NCBI GenBank assembly: GCA_020426085.1
Contig: JAGQQP010000006.1
Span: 1 to 23,977 of the forward strand
Origin: Planctomycetaceae bacterium
GTDB lineage: Bacteria > Planctomycetota > Planctomycetia > Planctomycetales > Planctomycetaceae
Reading direction: 5' to 3'
DNA length: 23,977 nt
Position numbers and translations under genes: made by a program. The notes beneath the pieces are model-generated. The model was not told the origin of the DNA. It made no database searches and worked only from the letters and a program-made list of their open reading frames with translations. Below are positions 1 to 8,830 of this stretch, one piece after another (position 1 is the first letter of the stretch; the number at the start of each line of letters is the position of its first letter).

Positions 1-1074
1 TGTAATCTGAATATTGATGCGGAGCGAACAGACGAATTCGGACAGAAACTGCTGCAGATCGTCAATCACAGTGCATTGTCCTTCATGCTTTCCATCGGTC
101 ACCGGGCCCGACTGTTTGACATCATGAGCGAGATGGAACATGCCACCAGCGAGGCCATCGCAGAACAGACCGGCCTGAATGAACGTTATGTCCGCGAGTG
201 GCTGGGAGCGATGGTTACAGGCGGCATCATGGAATACGACCCGGTCCTGAAAACCTATTTTCTTCCCGCCGAGCATGCCGCGCTGCTGACACGGGCCGCC
301 GGTTCCAACAATTTTGCGACGACCATGCAGTGGTTTTCTGTGTTGGGGTCTGTGGAAGATCAGATCGTTGACTGTTTCAGTGCAGGGGGCGGAGTTCCTT
401 ATTCCGAGTTCGCCCGTTTCCATGAAGTGATGGCCGAAGAGAGTTATAACTCGGTCGTTTGTGGCCTGTTTGAATATATTCTGCCACTGGTGCCCGGGCT
501 GGAAGACAAGCTGAAAGCCGGCATCGATGTACTGGATATCGGTTGTGGCAGTGGGCTGGCGTTGATTGAAATGGCAGCCGCTTTTCCCGAAAGTCGCTTT
601 ACCGGCTTCGATATTTCCGAAGAGTCGATCGGCCGGGCCCAGGCATCAGCCACTAAGCGGGGCGTGAAAAATGTGACGTTCCGTGTACAGGATGTTTCGC
701 AGATGAATCTGACAGACACCTTTGATCTGATCACTGCCTTCGATGTGATTCACGACCAGGCCAGACCGGATCAGGTGCTCCGCGAAGTGAATGCCGCTCT
801 GAAACCAGGGGGAACTTTCCTGATGCAGGACATCGCTGCCTCCAGCGATGTGGAGCAGAACATCACCAATCCCCTGGGACCGATGTTCTATACGATCTCG
901 ACCATGCATTGCATGACCGTCTCGCTGGCGCAGGGGGGCGCGGGGCTGGGAACCTGCTGGGGGAAAGAGCTGGCGTGTTCGATGCTGGAAGACGCTGGCT
1001 TCAATAATATCGATGTTCAGGAGCTGCCTCACGATATTATGAATTATTTTTACACGATGACGAAAATGAGTTGA
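1..1074 (+). CDS. Class I SAM-dependent methyltransferase with N-terminal winged helix (5' partial)
   Basis: The frame is open from the first base of the window, so the true start lies upstream; 357 residues are visible. Roughly the first 100 visible residues resemble the winged-helix domain of Rv2258c-type methyltransferases (SEAIAEQTGLNERYVREWL is a helix-turn-helix-like stretch). The catalytic Rossmann part follows: SAM motif I VLDIGCGSG (near nt 529-555), an acidic strand-2 end (TGFDIS), and a later DVIHDQARP / LKPGGTFLMQDI stretch typical of the family. The winged helix in such proteins usually serves dimerisation or substrate capping rather than proven DNA binding. The substrate cannot be told from sequence. 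The gene ends 24 bases before a strong hairpin. The methyltransferase call is firm; any specific reaction would be a guess. Confidence 0.88.
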   Translation, partial: CNLNIDAERTDEFGQKLLQIVNHSALSFMLSIGHRARLFDIMSEMEHATSEAIAEQTGLNERYVREWLGAMVTGGIMEYDPVLKTYFLPAEHAALLTRAAGSNNFATTMQWFSVLGSVEDQIVDCFSAGGGVPYSEFARFHEVMAEESYNSVVCGLFEYILPLVPGLEDKLKAGIDVLDIGCGSGLALIEMAAAFPESRFTGFDISEESIGRAQASATKRGVKNVTFRVQDVSQMNLTDTFDLITAFDVIHDQARPDQVLREVNAALKPGGTFLMQDIAASSDVEQNITNPLGPMFYTISTMHCMTVSLAQGGAGLGTCWGKELACSMLEDAGFNNIDVQELPHDIMNYFYTMTKMS

Positions 1075-1098
1075 ACTGGTTGTTGTGAACCGTGTCTC

Positions 1099-1135
1099 AA
1101 CAGGGAGTAGAAGCTTTTTGTTTCTACTCCCTGTT
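1099..1135 (+). terminator. Hairpin terminator after the methyltransferase gene
   Basis: A perfect 14-bp inverted repeat (1099-1112 with 1122-1135, arm AACAGGGAGTAGAA) encloses a 9-nt T-rich loop. The 3' T tract is short (TT then CATT). The stem is strong and sits 24 bases after the methyltransferase stop, so termination is the likely role despite the weak tail. Confidence 0.7.
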
Positions 1136-1805
1136 TTCATTGCACTTAGGGGCACTGATTTCGCAAACCTTGATCTGAAAACTGCTTGAGAACTAAAATA
1201 GGACAACATGGTATAATTTAAGTTGGATGAATGAAATGTCTGCCTATAATTTGATATGAGTGAAGGCCTGCTGCTTCTCATGAGAGAAAATCTGAAGAAT
1301 CAGCAAAGAATGTGATGTTTAAGGCCTTTCCAAGTGTTGAATATAGTGCAAAAATGCCGATTATAAGGAATAAATCTGTTACGTTGAGTTTGCCGTTCAA
1401 TGGAGTGATGGTAAACAGGCCGTGATAGAAAGCACGGATGTCTGGAGCCGGAACTTCAATGCTCGAAAGGGATTGAAAGGTATCGCCCGACATACGAACA
1501 AATGCATGTAAATTGTGAAAACCAAGTGTGGCCTACTCCTGCATATTTCCCTCCACCTGTCGGGTCTGAAGCAATTCAGCCTCGAACCATGTCCGAGAGA
1601 GCACATCGCGTTTTCCACGGTTTTAACTTTTCAGTGATGAAGTGTCTGGTTTTTCGTTATAGAGAAACAGGTCCAGACCAGCGAATCCGTTATTTGAATG
1701 AACGGCAGTTGCCATCACCGGGGAGCCAGAACATTAAAAATATTTTTCATTCAACTGAGGCTGTACCGCCTGAAGTCAGGCGACTACCGGGGAGTAAACA
1801 AAAGA
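1136..1805. other. Gene-free stretch upstream of korA
   Basis: Nothing here translates to a convincing protein; the short open frames on both strands lack ribosome sites and family motifs. Visible items are a perfect TATAAT at 1212-1217 with TTGAGA 20 bases upstream (a longer gap than usual), a 10-bp palindrome TCTCATGAGA at 1276-1285, and the korA ribosome site GGGGAG at 1789-1794. Base use becomes more AT-rich than in the neighbouring genes. It may hold a long 5' leader, a small RNA or decayed sequence; the sequence alone does not decide. Confidence 0.5.
1186..1217 (+). promoter_or_regulatory. Possible sigma-70-type promoter
   Basis: TTGAGA at 1186-1191 and a perfect TATAAT at 1212-1217 are separated by 20 bases. 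The spacing is longer than optimal, which lowers confidence. It would start transcription about 580 bases upstream of korA, just after the methyltransferase terminator. Confidence 0.28.
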
Positions 1806-3674
1806 ATGTCGACCACTGATGTGTCTGGTGCTAATGGCAAAATCAGCGAACAACTGGATGCTGTTGTAATTCGTTTTTGTGGAGATAGTGGCGATGGAAT
1901 GCAGCTTGCCGGCACGCAGTTCACGAATGTGTCCGCGGTCTTCGGTAACGATGTCAGCACTCTGCCTGACTTTCCCGCAGAAATTCGCGCACCCGCCGGT
2001 ACTCTGGGCGGAGTCAGTGGTTTCCAGATCTGCTTCTCCAGCTCAGACATTTTCACACCTGGCGATGAAGTCGATACTTTAATTGCCATGAACCCCGCGG
2101 CGCTGAAAACTAACATTGCCGATCTGAAACGGGGCGGTACGCTGATCGTCAACGAAGATGCTTTCGAGAAATCGAATCTGTCCAAAGCCGGCTACGAAAG
2201 TAACCCGCTGGACGACGAAGAATCTCTGGCCGCTTACCAGTTGCAGAAAGTGCCAATGACCAGCCTGACGCGCGATGCAGTCGCCGAGCTGGGACTTTCG
2301 CCTCGTGAAGCCGAACGCTGCAAAAACTTTTTCGCGATGGGTCTGGTCTACTGGCTCTATCAGCGCGATGCGACCCCGACCGAGGAGTGGGTCAAAAGCA
2401 AGTTCGCCAAAAAACCGGAACTGGTCGAAGCGAACCTGAAAGCGCTGCATGCCGGCTATAACTACGGTATCACTACTGAAGCGATTACCGTGCATTATCG
2501 CGTTGATCCAGCGGAACTGCCACCCGGTAAATATCGTAAAGTCACCGGCAACGAATCATTGGCATTCGGCTTTATCACCGCAGCAAAACTGGCTAAGAAA
2601 CAATTGTTCTTTGGCGGCTATCCGATTACTCCCGCCAGTGACATTCTGCACGAACTGTCTAAACACAAAAACTTCGGCGTGGTTACTTTCCAGGCGGAAG
2701 ATGAAATCGCGGCGATCACCAGTGTGATCGGTGCTGCCTATGCCGGCGACCTGGCAATCACGGCCAGCAGTGGTCCTGGAATTGCCCTCAAAGGGGAAGG
2801 TATGGGACTGGCAGCGATCATGGAATTGCCGCTGGTGGTAGTCGATGTACAACGCGGCGGCCCGAGTACCGGTCTCCCGACCAAAACAGAACAGTCCGAT
2901 CTCTACATGTGCATGTTCGGTCGTAACGGTGACTGCCCGATGCCTCTGGTGGCGCCGGCGTCTCCGGCTGACTGTTTTGAAATAGCACAGGAAGCGCTGC
3001 GAATTGCCGTTGAGTTCATGACGCCCGTGCTGCTGCTCAGTGATGGTTATATTGCCAACGGTGCCGAGCCGTGGCGGGTGCCTGATATTTCCAACCTGAA
3101 GCCGATCAAGGTTTCTCACGAGAATAAACAGGGGGACGGCCCGTTCATGCCTTATCTGCGTGATGAGAAGAAAGCCCGTCCCTGGGTCAAGCCAGGTACA
3201 CCGGGTTGCGAACATCGCGTCGGCGGTCTGGAAAAATCAGACGTCACTGGTAACGTGAATTACTCTCCCGAAAACCATCAGTATATGACTACGCTCCGGG
3301 CTGAAAAAATTGCCGGCATTGCCGACTTCATTCCCGAGCAGACCGTCGAAGGTCCTGAATCAGGAGACCTGCTGGTGATCAGCTGGGGGGGAACTTACGG
3401 TGCCGTCCGTACTGCAGTGAAGCAATCTGTACAGGAAGGCCTGTCGGTGGCACATGCCCATATCCGCTATCTGAATCCGTTCCCCCGCAACCTGGGAGAC
3501 GTGATCAAGAAGTACAAGAAAGTCCTGATTCCCGAATTGAATACCGGACAGTTAAGGATGATCATTCGTGGAACTTATCTGGCCGATGCTGTTGGCTTGA
3601 ATAAAGTCCAGGGGAAACCGTTCCTGATCAGCGAAGTGAAAGATAAAATCAGAGAGATGATCAAAGAGAGCTGA
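1806..3674 (+). CDS. korA: 2-oxoglutarate:ferredoxin oxidoreductase, alpha subunit (fused gamma-alpha)
   Basis: A 622-residue subunit of a 2-oxoacid:acceptor oxidoreductase, which with KorB oxidatively decarboxylates a 2-oxoacid (probably 2-oxoglutarate) to the acyl-CoA and reduces ferredoxin. The N-terminal gamma-type domain (about residues 18-215) carries [14 protein letters not shown]. The alpha pyrimidine-binding domain follows with [10 protein letters not shown] (271-280), EDEIAA (298-303), SSGPG (321-325) and [18 protein letters not shown] (348-365), signatures of the KorA class. The C-terminal transketolase-like part contains the [13 protein letters not shown] and IRYLNPFP stretches. 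The ATG at 1806 is preferred over one 36 codons upstream: it follows GGGGAG at an 11-base gap, and the upstream 36 residues look non-coding. korB follows after 80 bases with no terminator between, so they are probably one transcript. Pyruvate as substrate is possible but less likely given the fusion type. Confidence 0.93.
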   Translation: MSTTDVSGANGKISEQLDAVVIRFCGDSGDGMQLAGTQFTNVSAVFGNDVSTLPDFPAEIRAPAGTLGGVSGFQICFSSSDIFTPGDEVDTLIAMNPAALKTNIADLKRGGTLIVNEDAFEKSNLSKAGYESNPLDDEESLAAYQLQKVPMTSLTRDAVAELGLSPREAERCKNFFAMGLVYWLYQRDATPTEEWVKSKFAKKPELVEANLKALHAGYNYGITTEAITVHYRVDPAELPPGKYRKVTGNESLAFGFITAAKLAKKQLFFGGYPITPASDILHELSKHKNFGVVTFQAEDEIAAITSVIGAAYAGDLAITASSGPGIALKGEGMGLAAIMELPLVVVDVQRGGPSTGLPTKTEQSDLYMCMFGRNGDCPMPLVAPASPADCFEIAQEALRIAVEFMTPVLLLSDGYIANGAEPWRVPDISNLKPIKVSHENKQGDGPFMPYLRDEKKARPWVKPGTPGCEHRVGGLEKSDVTGNVNYSPENHQYMTTLRAEKIAGIADFIPEQTVEGPESGDLLVISWGGTYGAVRTAVKQSVQEGLSVAHAHIRYLNPFPRNLGDVIKKYKKVLIPELNTGQLRMIIRGTYLADAVGLNKVQGKPFLISEVKDKIREMIKES

Positions 3675-3754
3675 TCTCAACGAATGTCATCTGATCTGAT
3701 ACCTTATAGAAACCAGTTTAAAAAACGAGTTATTGCGTTTAAGGATAGTTAAAA

Positions 3755-4777
3755 ATGAGCGTTGATGTCACACTGCCTGTCCTCTCGCCAAAAGATTTTG
3801 CCAGCGATCAGGAAATCCGCTGGTGCCCACGCTGTGGCGATTACTCTATTCTCGCCCAGATGAAAAAAGTCCTGCCGACTCTGGGTATTCCCAAAGAGAA
3901 GTTCGTGTTTGTTTCCGGAATTGGCTGCTCCAGCCGTTTCCCGTATTACATGGATACCTACGGCATGCACAGTATTCACGGTCGTGCTCCTGCGGTTGCG
4001 ACCGGCGTGAAGCTGGCCAATCCTGATCTACAGGTCTGGGTCATCACCGGTGACGGCGATTCGCTGTCGATCGGCGGCAATCACTTTATGCACGTTCTGC
4101 GTCGTAACGTGGACCTGAAAGTGATTCTCTTCAACAACCAGATTTACGGTTTGACCAAAGGCCAGTATTCTCCCACCAGTCCGACTGGTACGAAAACCAA
4201 GAGTACCCCTTTTGGTTCGGTGGATCGGCCTTTGAACCCGCTGTCGGTTGCCATCGGTGCCCGCGCGACATTCGCAGCCCGTTCCGTCGATGTTGATATC
4301 AAACACCTCTGCTATGTTCTCGAACGGGCTGCAAGTCACAAAGGTTCTGCCTTTGTGGAAGTCTATCAGGACTGTAACGTGTTCAACTCAGGTGCGTTTG
4401 CCTTTGCTTCCAAAAAGGGAGAGAAGGAAGAGAACGTGATCTATCTTGAGCATGGCAAGCCGTTGATCTTTGGTAAAAATCGCGATAAAGGCGTTCGCCT
4501 CAACAGTCACGACCAGCCTGAAGTGGTCGAACTGGGTAAAGGAGTCACGGAAGACGATCTGCTGTTCCACGATGAAAAGTCAGAAGATATGAATCTGGCG
4601 TTTCTGCTGGCCAGCATGCGGCATCCAGAAATGCCGGAACCGATGGGAGTCTTCCGCTCTGTCGAACATCCGACCTACAACGAAGCCGTCTACAATCAGG
4701 TGGAATCCGCCACCGAACGGAACGGTGAAGGGGACCTGGAAGCACTGTTCAACACCGGTGATACGTGGACCGTGTAA
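3755..4777 (+). CDS. korB: 2-oxoglutarate:ferredoxin oxidoreductase, beta subunit
   Basis: A 340-residue thiamine-diphosphate-binding subunit, partner of KorA. The TPP/Mg motif is GDGDSLSIGGNH (99-110) with the downstream NNQIYGLTKGQ (127-137). Cys24, Cys27, Cys58 and Cys207 lie where the single [4Fe-4S] cluster ligands sit in two-subunit enzymes of this class; there is no separate ferredoxin domain, so electrons go to an external ferredoxin. The ATG at 3755 is preceded by AAGGAT with an 8-base gap. The length is normal for KorB. It ends at a strong bidirectional terminator shared with dcd. Confidence 0.94.
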   Translation: MSVDVTLPVLSPKDFASDQEIRWCPRCGDYSILAQMKKVLPTLGIPKEKFVFVSGIGCSSRFPYYMDTYGMHSIHGRAPAVATGVKLANPDLQVWVITGDGDSLSIGGNHFMHVLRRNVDLKVILFNNQIYGLTKGQYSPTSPTGTKTKSTPFGSVDRPLNPLSVAIGARATFAARSVDVDIKHLCYVLERAASHKGSAFVEVYQDCNVFNSGAFAFASKKGEKEENVIYLEHGKPLIFGKNRDKGVRLNSHDQPEVVELGKGVTEDDLLFHDEKSEDMNLAFLLASMRHPEMPEPMGVFRSVEHPTYNEAVYNQVESATERNGEGDLEALFNTGDTWTV

Positions 4778-4798
4778 ACGGCTCAGAACCAAAATAAG

Positions 4799-4834
4799 AA
4801 AAGGCGTTACAGTTAATTCTGTAACGCCTTTTTT
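4799..4834. terminator. Bidirectional intrinsic terminator between korB and dcd
   Basis: A perfect 14-bp stem (4799-4812 with 4819-4832, arm AAAAGGCGTTACAG) encloses the loop TTAATT. It runs into a T tract on the plus strand and, because the left arm starts with A, a T tract on the minus strand as well. It lies between the convergent korB and dcd genes and can serve both. Confidence 0.9.
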
Positions 4835-4861
4835 GTTTGAACATTTGCCTGTGAGAACAGA

Positions 4862-5431
4862 CTACTGTGCAGTCTCTTCGCCAAACGAAAGTCGCATCTG
4901 GCGTGATTCTGCCGGGTCCAGTTCCTTGAACAGCAGACTGGGCTGAATGCCTTTATTATTCTGGTATTTGTCGCTGTTGTAAGCGGTGACTTCGCCGATC
5001 GCCGTGTTGTAGATAATCTGGCAGATGGCCACGCCGGCATAAATGCGAACCGGTTGTGCGACCGTGATTTCCAAGGTCCAGTAACCACAGAACCCGATAT
5101 CGCCGACACCGGCGGTCGCATGCACGGAAATTCCCAGACGTCCGATAGAAGAGCGGCCTTCCAACAGCGGCACCAGGTTGTGCGTTTCGGTACGTTCCAC
5201 AGTCCGTCCCAGGTAGAGTTGTCCGGGATAGAGGACCATGCCTTCTTCGGGGATGACATATTTCCCCAGGCGATTTGGGCGAGCCATATCCAGCACGATT
5301 TCCTCGTAGACCATCAACTCGTTATGCAGGCAGAGGTTATAGCTGTTCGGGTTCAGATATTTTTCATGATAGGGTTCAATGATAATATCTGTTCCCAGGC
5401 GTGATTTGATTTCTTTCCCGGTCAGGATCAT
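4862..5431 (-). CDS. dcd: dCTP deaminase family protein (dUTP supply; possibly bifunctional)
   Basis: A 189-residue protein of the trimeric dCTP deaminase/dUTPase fold, which makes dUTP (or dUMP) from dCTP for thymidylate synthesis. The active-site block reads GRSSIGRLG (92-100), then HATAGVGDIGFCG (104-116), then WTLEI with the catalytic Glu121. The usual N-terminal MILTGKEIKSRL fixes the start at 5431; a longer frame upstream adds 22 residues with no family resemblance. GAGAAG lies just 5' of the ATG. Monofunctional enzymes such as E. coli Dcd have TAH where this has TAG (106-108), and the archaeal bifunctional enzyme also has TAG. Whether it hydrolyses to dUMP is open. It lies 138 bases downstream of nth on the same strand. 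Confidence 0.9.
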   Translation of the reverse strand: MILTGKEIKSRLGTDIIIEPYHEKYLNPNSYNLCLHNELMVYEEIVLDMARPNRLGKYVIPEEGMVLYPGQLYLGRTVERTETHNLVPLLEGRSSIGRLGISVHATAGVGDIGFCGYWTLEITVAQPVRIYAGVAICQIIYNTAIGEVTAYNSDKYQNNKGIQPSLLFKELDPAESRQMRLSFGEETAQ

Positions 5432-5486
5432 TGGCTTCTCATTATTGTGAAGGATGGAATAAAACTCTGCATACTGGAACCATAAA

Positions 5487-5500
5487 CCGGTGCGCACCGG
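5487..5500. repeat. 14-bp perfect palindrome between nth and dcd
   Basis: CCGGTGCGCACCGG is its own reverse complement. On the minus strand it follows the nth stop and is trailed by TTTAT, so it could be a weak terminator for nth or an operator for dcd. The transcript hairpin would be a 5-bp stem with a GCGC loop. Confidence 0.5.
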
Positions 5501-5569
5501 CTTTCAACAGTTCGGGCGGATGTTTTCGGAAACAGAGCCAAGTACCAGAATTCTACTGGTGCAAAGCGT

Positions 5570-6271
5570 TCACTCCACGAGCGGCTTTAAACCGATCCGC
5601 GGGCAGATTTTCAGCAGGCTGCATTCCGTGCAGCGCGGCTTGCGGGCCACGCAGGTGGCGCGACCGTGCAGGATGACCCGATGGGAAAAGTCGATCCATT
5701 CTTTTTGGGGAAGCACTTCCATCAGGTCACGTTCGATGATCTCCGGATTCTTACTGGTCGTCAGTCCGAAGATATTGCAGATGCGTTTGACGTGTGTATC
5801 GACCACGACGCCGCTGGGAATTCCGAATGCGGTTCCCAGCACCACATTGGCGGTCTTTCGTCCGACACCGGGTAACGCCACCAGTTCTTTGAGCGTGCGG
5901 GGGATTTCGCCAGCATGTTCTTCGGTAACCGCTAACGCCATCTTGCGGATGTTGGTTGCTTTGGCGCGGAAGAATCCGAGCGGGTACACGATCTTTTCGA
6001 CATCTTCCTGTTTACTGGCTGCCAGCTTTTCTGCGGTCGGATATTTTTTGAACAGGGTCGGCGTGGTGGCGTTCACGCGTTCGTCGGTACATTGAGCGGA
6101 GAGAATGGTCGCAACCAGCAGCTGAAATGGCGAGTCGTGGATCAACGCACATTCCGGTTCGGGAAACAGTTTTGCCAGCCCGCGTGCGATTGTGCGGGCA
6201 TGTTTCTTTTTGTCATCAATTGAGTCGCTATAACCGGAACCTGACGCGACCTGCGATTTTTTTTTAGCCAT
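5570..6271 (-). CDS. nth: Endonuclease III, base-excision repair DNA glycosylase/AP lyase
   Basis: A 233-residue protein that removes oxidised pyrimidines and nicks abasic sites. The helix-hairpin-helix LPGVGRKTA (133-141) carries the catalytic Lys139, and the catalytic Asp159 is in VVVDTHVKR. The C-terminal [4Fe-4S] loop has the family spacing C-x6-C-x2-C-x5-C (Cys207, 214, 217, 223). The first 20 residues are a lysine/serine-rich extension. I chose the ATG at 6271; a TTG at 6292 would add seven residues, and neither has a clear ribosome site. Codons 3-5 are AAA AAA AAA, a run of nine A. It is divergent from the Lon-domain gene and upstream of dcd on the same strand. Confidence 0.95.
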   Translation of the reverse strand: MAKKKSQVASGSGYSDSIDDKKKHARTIARGLAKLFPEPECALIHDSPFQLLVATILSAQCTDERVNATTPTLFKKYPTAEKLAASKQEDVEKIVYPLGFFRAKATNIRKMALAVTEEHAGEIPRTLKELVALPGVGRKTANVVLGTAFGIPSGVVVDTHVKRICNIFGLTTSKNPEIIERDLMEVLPQKEWIDFSHRVILHGRATCVARKPRCTECSLLKICPRIGLKPLVE

Positions 6272-6376
6272 ATTCTGCGTGACAATTCCCAAATTGGAGT
6301 GCTACTCTGACTGGCATGATTTGAACCAGCCAGCTGAGATTCATGAATGGACTCAGTATGTAGCACTCGGATTGGT

Positions 6377-6406
6377 TTTTCAATGTACGGGGTTGGAATA
6401 TATAAT
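6377..6406 (+). promoter_or_regulatory. Possible promoter overlapping the annotated start of the Lon-domain gene
   Basis: TTTTCA (6377-6382) and a perfect TATAAT (6401-6406) are 18 bases apart. The -10 box covers the ATG at 6405, so if it is used transcription would begin near 6413, inside the annotated frame, and translation would have to start further in (GTG at 6423 or ATG at 6456). Confidence 0.3.
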
Positions 6407-7112
6407 GGTAACAGACAACGCAGTGATCGAGCAGCAGTTAAAGTCCGTCTCCGGGATGGTTCCCGTATTGAAACTGGATGATTTCGTGCTCCTGCCGCAT
6501 TCTGTCATTCCACTTCGCCTCACCGATCCCGCTGACTGTCAGTTGATCGATGAAGCGCTCGCTACTCATGGCATTATCGCCGTCGATTTCAAACAGACGT
6601 GCCCTGCAACCGGCGCTGAACTTTCAACAGAGTCGGAAATTCGAACTGTTTGTGTTGCATCTGTTCTGACACCGTATCAGTTTAAATCAGGAGCTCGTTC
6701 GATACTGCTGCAGGGGTTGTGTCGCGCACAGATGGTGGTATTGCAGAAGTCGGAATTGCCTTACACGAAAGCACTGCTGGATCTGCAAACAGATTGCTAT
6801 CCAGATCAGCCAGTCATTCACCGCGAACATCGACAACTGGAACTGCTGGAACTTTATGCACGTATCTATATGGATCATGCTTCCAATCCGCTGTATTATC
6901 ACCAGCTGCACCGCGAAGTCAGTCTGGGTACGCTCTGTGATACACTCGCAGGGACAATCAGGCTGGAATCTGCTCTCAGCCAGATGTTGCTGAACGAACA
7001 GAATGTCGACCTCCGCAGTGATCTTCTGTTGAGTTTTCTCAAAAACAGGCACCGCGAACGGCAGCAGCATCCCGCCGCGGGAATTCGCTCGACCGACTTC
7101 AGTTGTAACTGA
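6405..7112 (+). CDS. Stand-alone Lon substrate-binding (LonN/PUA-like) domain protein
   Basis: A 235-residue protein matching the N-terminal domain of Lon protease only: [21 protein letters not shown] (19-39) is the usual opening, and [14 protein letters not shown] (98-111) corresponds to the conserved hydrophobic-G-hydrophobic-x-R strand. There is no AAA+ or Ser-Lys protease domain. The C-terminal half (about 130-235) is helical and polar with no signature. Such proteins are common in bacteria and their role is unsettled; binding of protein substrates is assumed by homology. The frame is open further upstream to a GTG at 6279, but those residues do not look like a LON domain. The true start may be 6405, 6423 or 6456; none has a good ribosome site. 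It is divergent from nth by 133 bases. Confidence 0.8.
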   Translation: MVTDNAVIEQQLKSVSGMVPVLKLDDFVLLPHSVIPLRLTDPADCQLIDEALATHGIIAVDFKQTCPATGAELSTESEIRTVCVASVLTPYQFKSGARSILLQGLCRAQMVVLQKSELPYTKALLDLQTDCYPDQPVIHREHRQLELLELYARIYMDHASNPLYYHQLHREVSLGTLCDTLAGTIRLESALSQMLLNEQNVDLRSDLLLSFLKNRHRERQQHPAAGIRSTDFSCN

Positions 7113-7132
7113 ACTCCGCGCACCTTTCTTTC

Positions 7133-7161
7133 TTGAGACCACTTCTCCAGTCGCGTAAGAT
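7133..7161 (+). promoter_or_regulatory. Candidate sigma-70 promoter for the sulfatase gene
   Basis: TTGAGA (7133-7138, five of six consensus bases) and TAAGAT (7156-7161, four of six) are 17 bases apart, placing a transcription start about 55-60 bases before the sulfatase ATG. Confidence 0.4.
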
Positions 7162-7225
7162 AAAAGATCAATCTTACAGACCTCACTGCTTCCACCCTGG
7201 ATGGCTCTACTGGAGAACAGCTGAA

Positions 7226-8821
7226 ATGAAAAACCGTTTGACTGCAGCGTTATCTCTGTTTCTTCTCTGCATGCTCTGTACAGGAATTGTCAAAGCGGAA
7301 TCAAAGACAGCAGCGAAAAAACGTCCGAACATCCTGTTCTGTATTGCCGACGATGCCTCTTTCCCGCATATGGGTGCATATGGTTGTTCCTGGGTCAAGA
7401 CGCCTGGTTTTGATCGGGTGGCGCGGGAAGGTCTGCTCTTCAATAATGCCTATACGCCGAATGCCAAGTGTGCGCCGTCCAGGGCCTGTATTCTGACGGG
7501 CCGCAATTCATGGCAGTTGAAAGAAGCCGGCAACCATATGGCGTTTTTCCCGCCGGAGTTTAAAACGTACGTCGAATCACTGGCGGACGCGGGTTACTCT
7601 GTGGGGAAGACCGCGAAAGGCTGGGCACCTGGTGTTGCCGTTGATGCGAATGGCAAACGTCGCGATCTGGCAGGTCCCGCGTTCAACCAGAAAAAGACGA
7701 AGCCACCCGCCAGCGGAATTTCACCCATCGACTACGCCGCCAACTTTGAACTGTTCCTCAAAAAAAGTGGAGATAACAAGCCGTGGTGTTTCTGGTATGG
7801 CGGCTTCGAACCGCATCGGGGCTATGAATATGGTGCGGGGATCAGGAACGCTGGCAAGAAGATCAGCGATATCGATCGGGTTCCTGCTTACTGGCCTGAT
7901 AACGAAACCATTCGCACGGATATGCTCGACTATGCTTACGAGATTGAATACTTCGACCAGCATCTGGTCCGCATGCTGAATCTGCTGGAGCAGCGGGGAG
8001 AACTGGATAATACGCTGGTGGTTGTGACCGCCGATAATGGAATGCCGTTCCCTCGTGTGAAAGGACAGGAATATGAACGTTCCAATCATCTTCCGCTGGC
8101 CATCATGTGGAAGCAGGGGATTCCTACCGCTAACCGGGTGATCGAAGATTATGTCAGTTTCATCGACTTCGCTCCGACCTTTCTGGAAGCCGCCGGGTTG
8201 AATGCAGAAGCAGTCGGCATGCAGCCGATCACCGGGCGCAGTCTGACCGATATTTTCCAGTCCGAAAAATCTGGCATTGTCAATCCGAAGCGGGACCATG
8301 TTCTGATTGGTAAAGAACGCCACGATATCGGCAGACCCGATGATCAGGGATATCCGATTCGGGGCATTGTGAAACAGGGGATGCTCTATCTCAAAAATGA
8401 CGAACCCGGACGCTGGCCCGCCGGTAATCCCGAAACCGGTTATCTCAACTGCGATGGCAGCCCGACCAAGTCGGTGATTCTACAACTGCGCCGCGACGGG
8501 AAACAGACAGAGTTCTGGGACTGGGCATTCGGGAGACGCCCTGCAGAAGAACTGTATGCCACCAGCGAAGATCCACACTGCATGCAGAACCTCGCAGCAA
8601 AACCTGAATTTCAGGATGTAAAGAAATCACTGAAAAAACAGCTGCAGGAGGAACTGACGGCTCAGAAAGATCCGCGGGTACTCGGGAACGGTTCCGTCTT
8701 CGAGAAGTATCAGTATTCCGATCCCCGTACACGGAACTTTTATGAACGCTATATGCAGGGGGAAAAAATCAAAGCCGGCTGGGTTAACGAAACCGATTTT
8801 GAGTCAGGACCGCTTGACTGA
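7226..8821 (+). CDS. Exported type I sulfatase (sulfamidase-like subgroup)
   Basis: A 531-residue arylsulfatase-family enzyme expected to release sulfate from an organic sulfate ester or sulfamate outside the cytoplasm. A Sec signal peptide is visible (Lys/Arg start, hydrophobic residues 6-22, AES cleavage near 25). The formylglycine motif is [12 protein letters not shown] (82-93), with Cys82 the residue oxidised by the maturase. Metal ligands are in IADDA (Asp42, Asp43) and TADNG (Asp270, Asn271). The GMPFPR stretch after the second metal site resembles the heparan N-sulfatase-like (SGSH) group rather than arylsulfatase A. The start at 7226 follows GGAGAA with an 8-base gap; a longer frame upstream has no signal sequence. 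The formylglycine-generating enzyme is not in the window. Planctomycetes carry many such paralogues; the substrate is unknown. Confidence 0.92.
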   Translation: MKNRLTAALSLFLLCMLCTGIVKAESKTAAKKRPNILFCIADDASFPHMGAYGCSWVKTPGFDRVAREGLLFNNAYTPNAKCAPSRACILTGRNSWQLKEAGNHMAFFPPEFKTYVESLADAGYSVGKTAKGWAPGVAVDANGKRRDLAGPAFNQKKTKPPASGISPIDYAANFELFLKKSGDNKPWCFWYGGFEPHRGYEYGAGIRNAGKKISDIDRVPAYWPDNETIRTDMLDYAYEIEYFDQHLVRMLNLLEQRGELDNTLVVVTADNGMPFPRVKGQEYERSNHLPLAIMWKQGIPTANRVIEDYVSFIDFAPTFLEAAGLNAEAVGMQPITGRSLTDIFQSEKSGIVNPKRDHVLIGKERHDIGRPDDQGYPIRGIVKQGMLYLKNDEPGRWPAGNPETGYLNCDGSPTKSVILQLRRDGKQTEFWDWAFGRRPAEELYATSEDPHCMQNLAAKPEFQDVKKSLKKQLQEELTAQKDPRVLGNGSVFEKYQYSDPRTRNFYERYMQGEKIKAGWVNETDFESGPLD

Positions 8822-8830
8822 AATTGGTGG

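Noticed and set aside
646..1281. Long minus-strand frame of 211 codons across the end of the methyltransferase gene
   Set aside because: It mirrors the codon structure of the plus-strand gene and crosses its terminator; there is no family signal.
1278..1493. Minus-strand 71-codon frame with a hydrophobic stretch in the korA upstream region
   Set aside because: No ribosome site, no family resemblance, and it overlaps other short frames; it looks like chance in AT-rich DNA.
1698..1805. 36-codon N-terminal extension of korA
   Set aside because: The added residues do not resemble the family, and a ribosome site precedes the ATG at 1806.
1502..1819. Plus-strand 105-codon frame running into the korA start
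   Set aside because: The peptide has no recognisable features and ends just inside korA in another frame.
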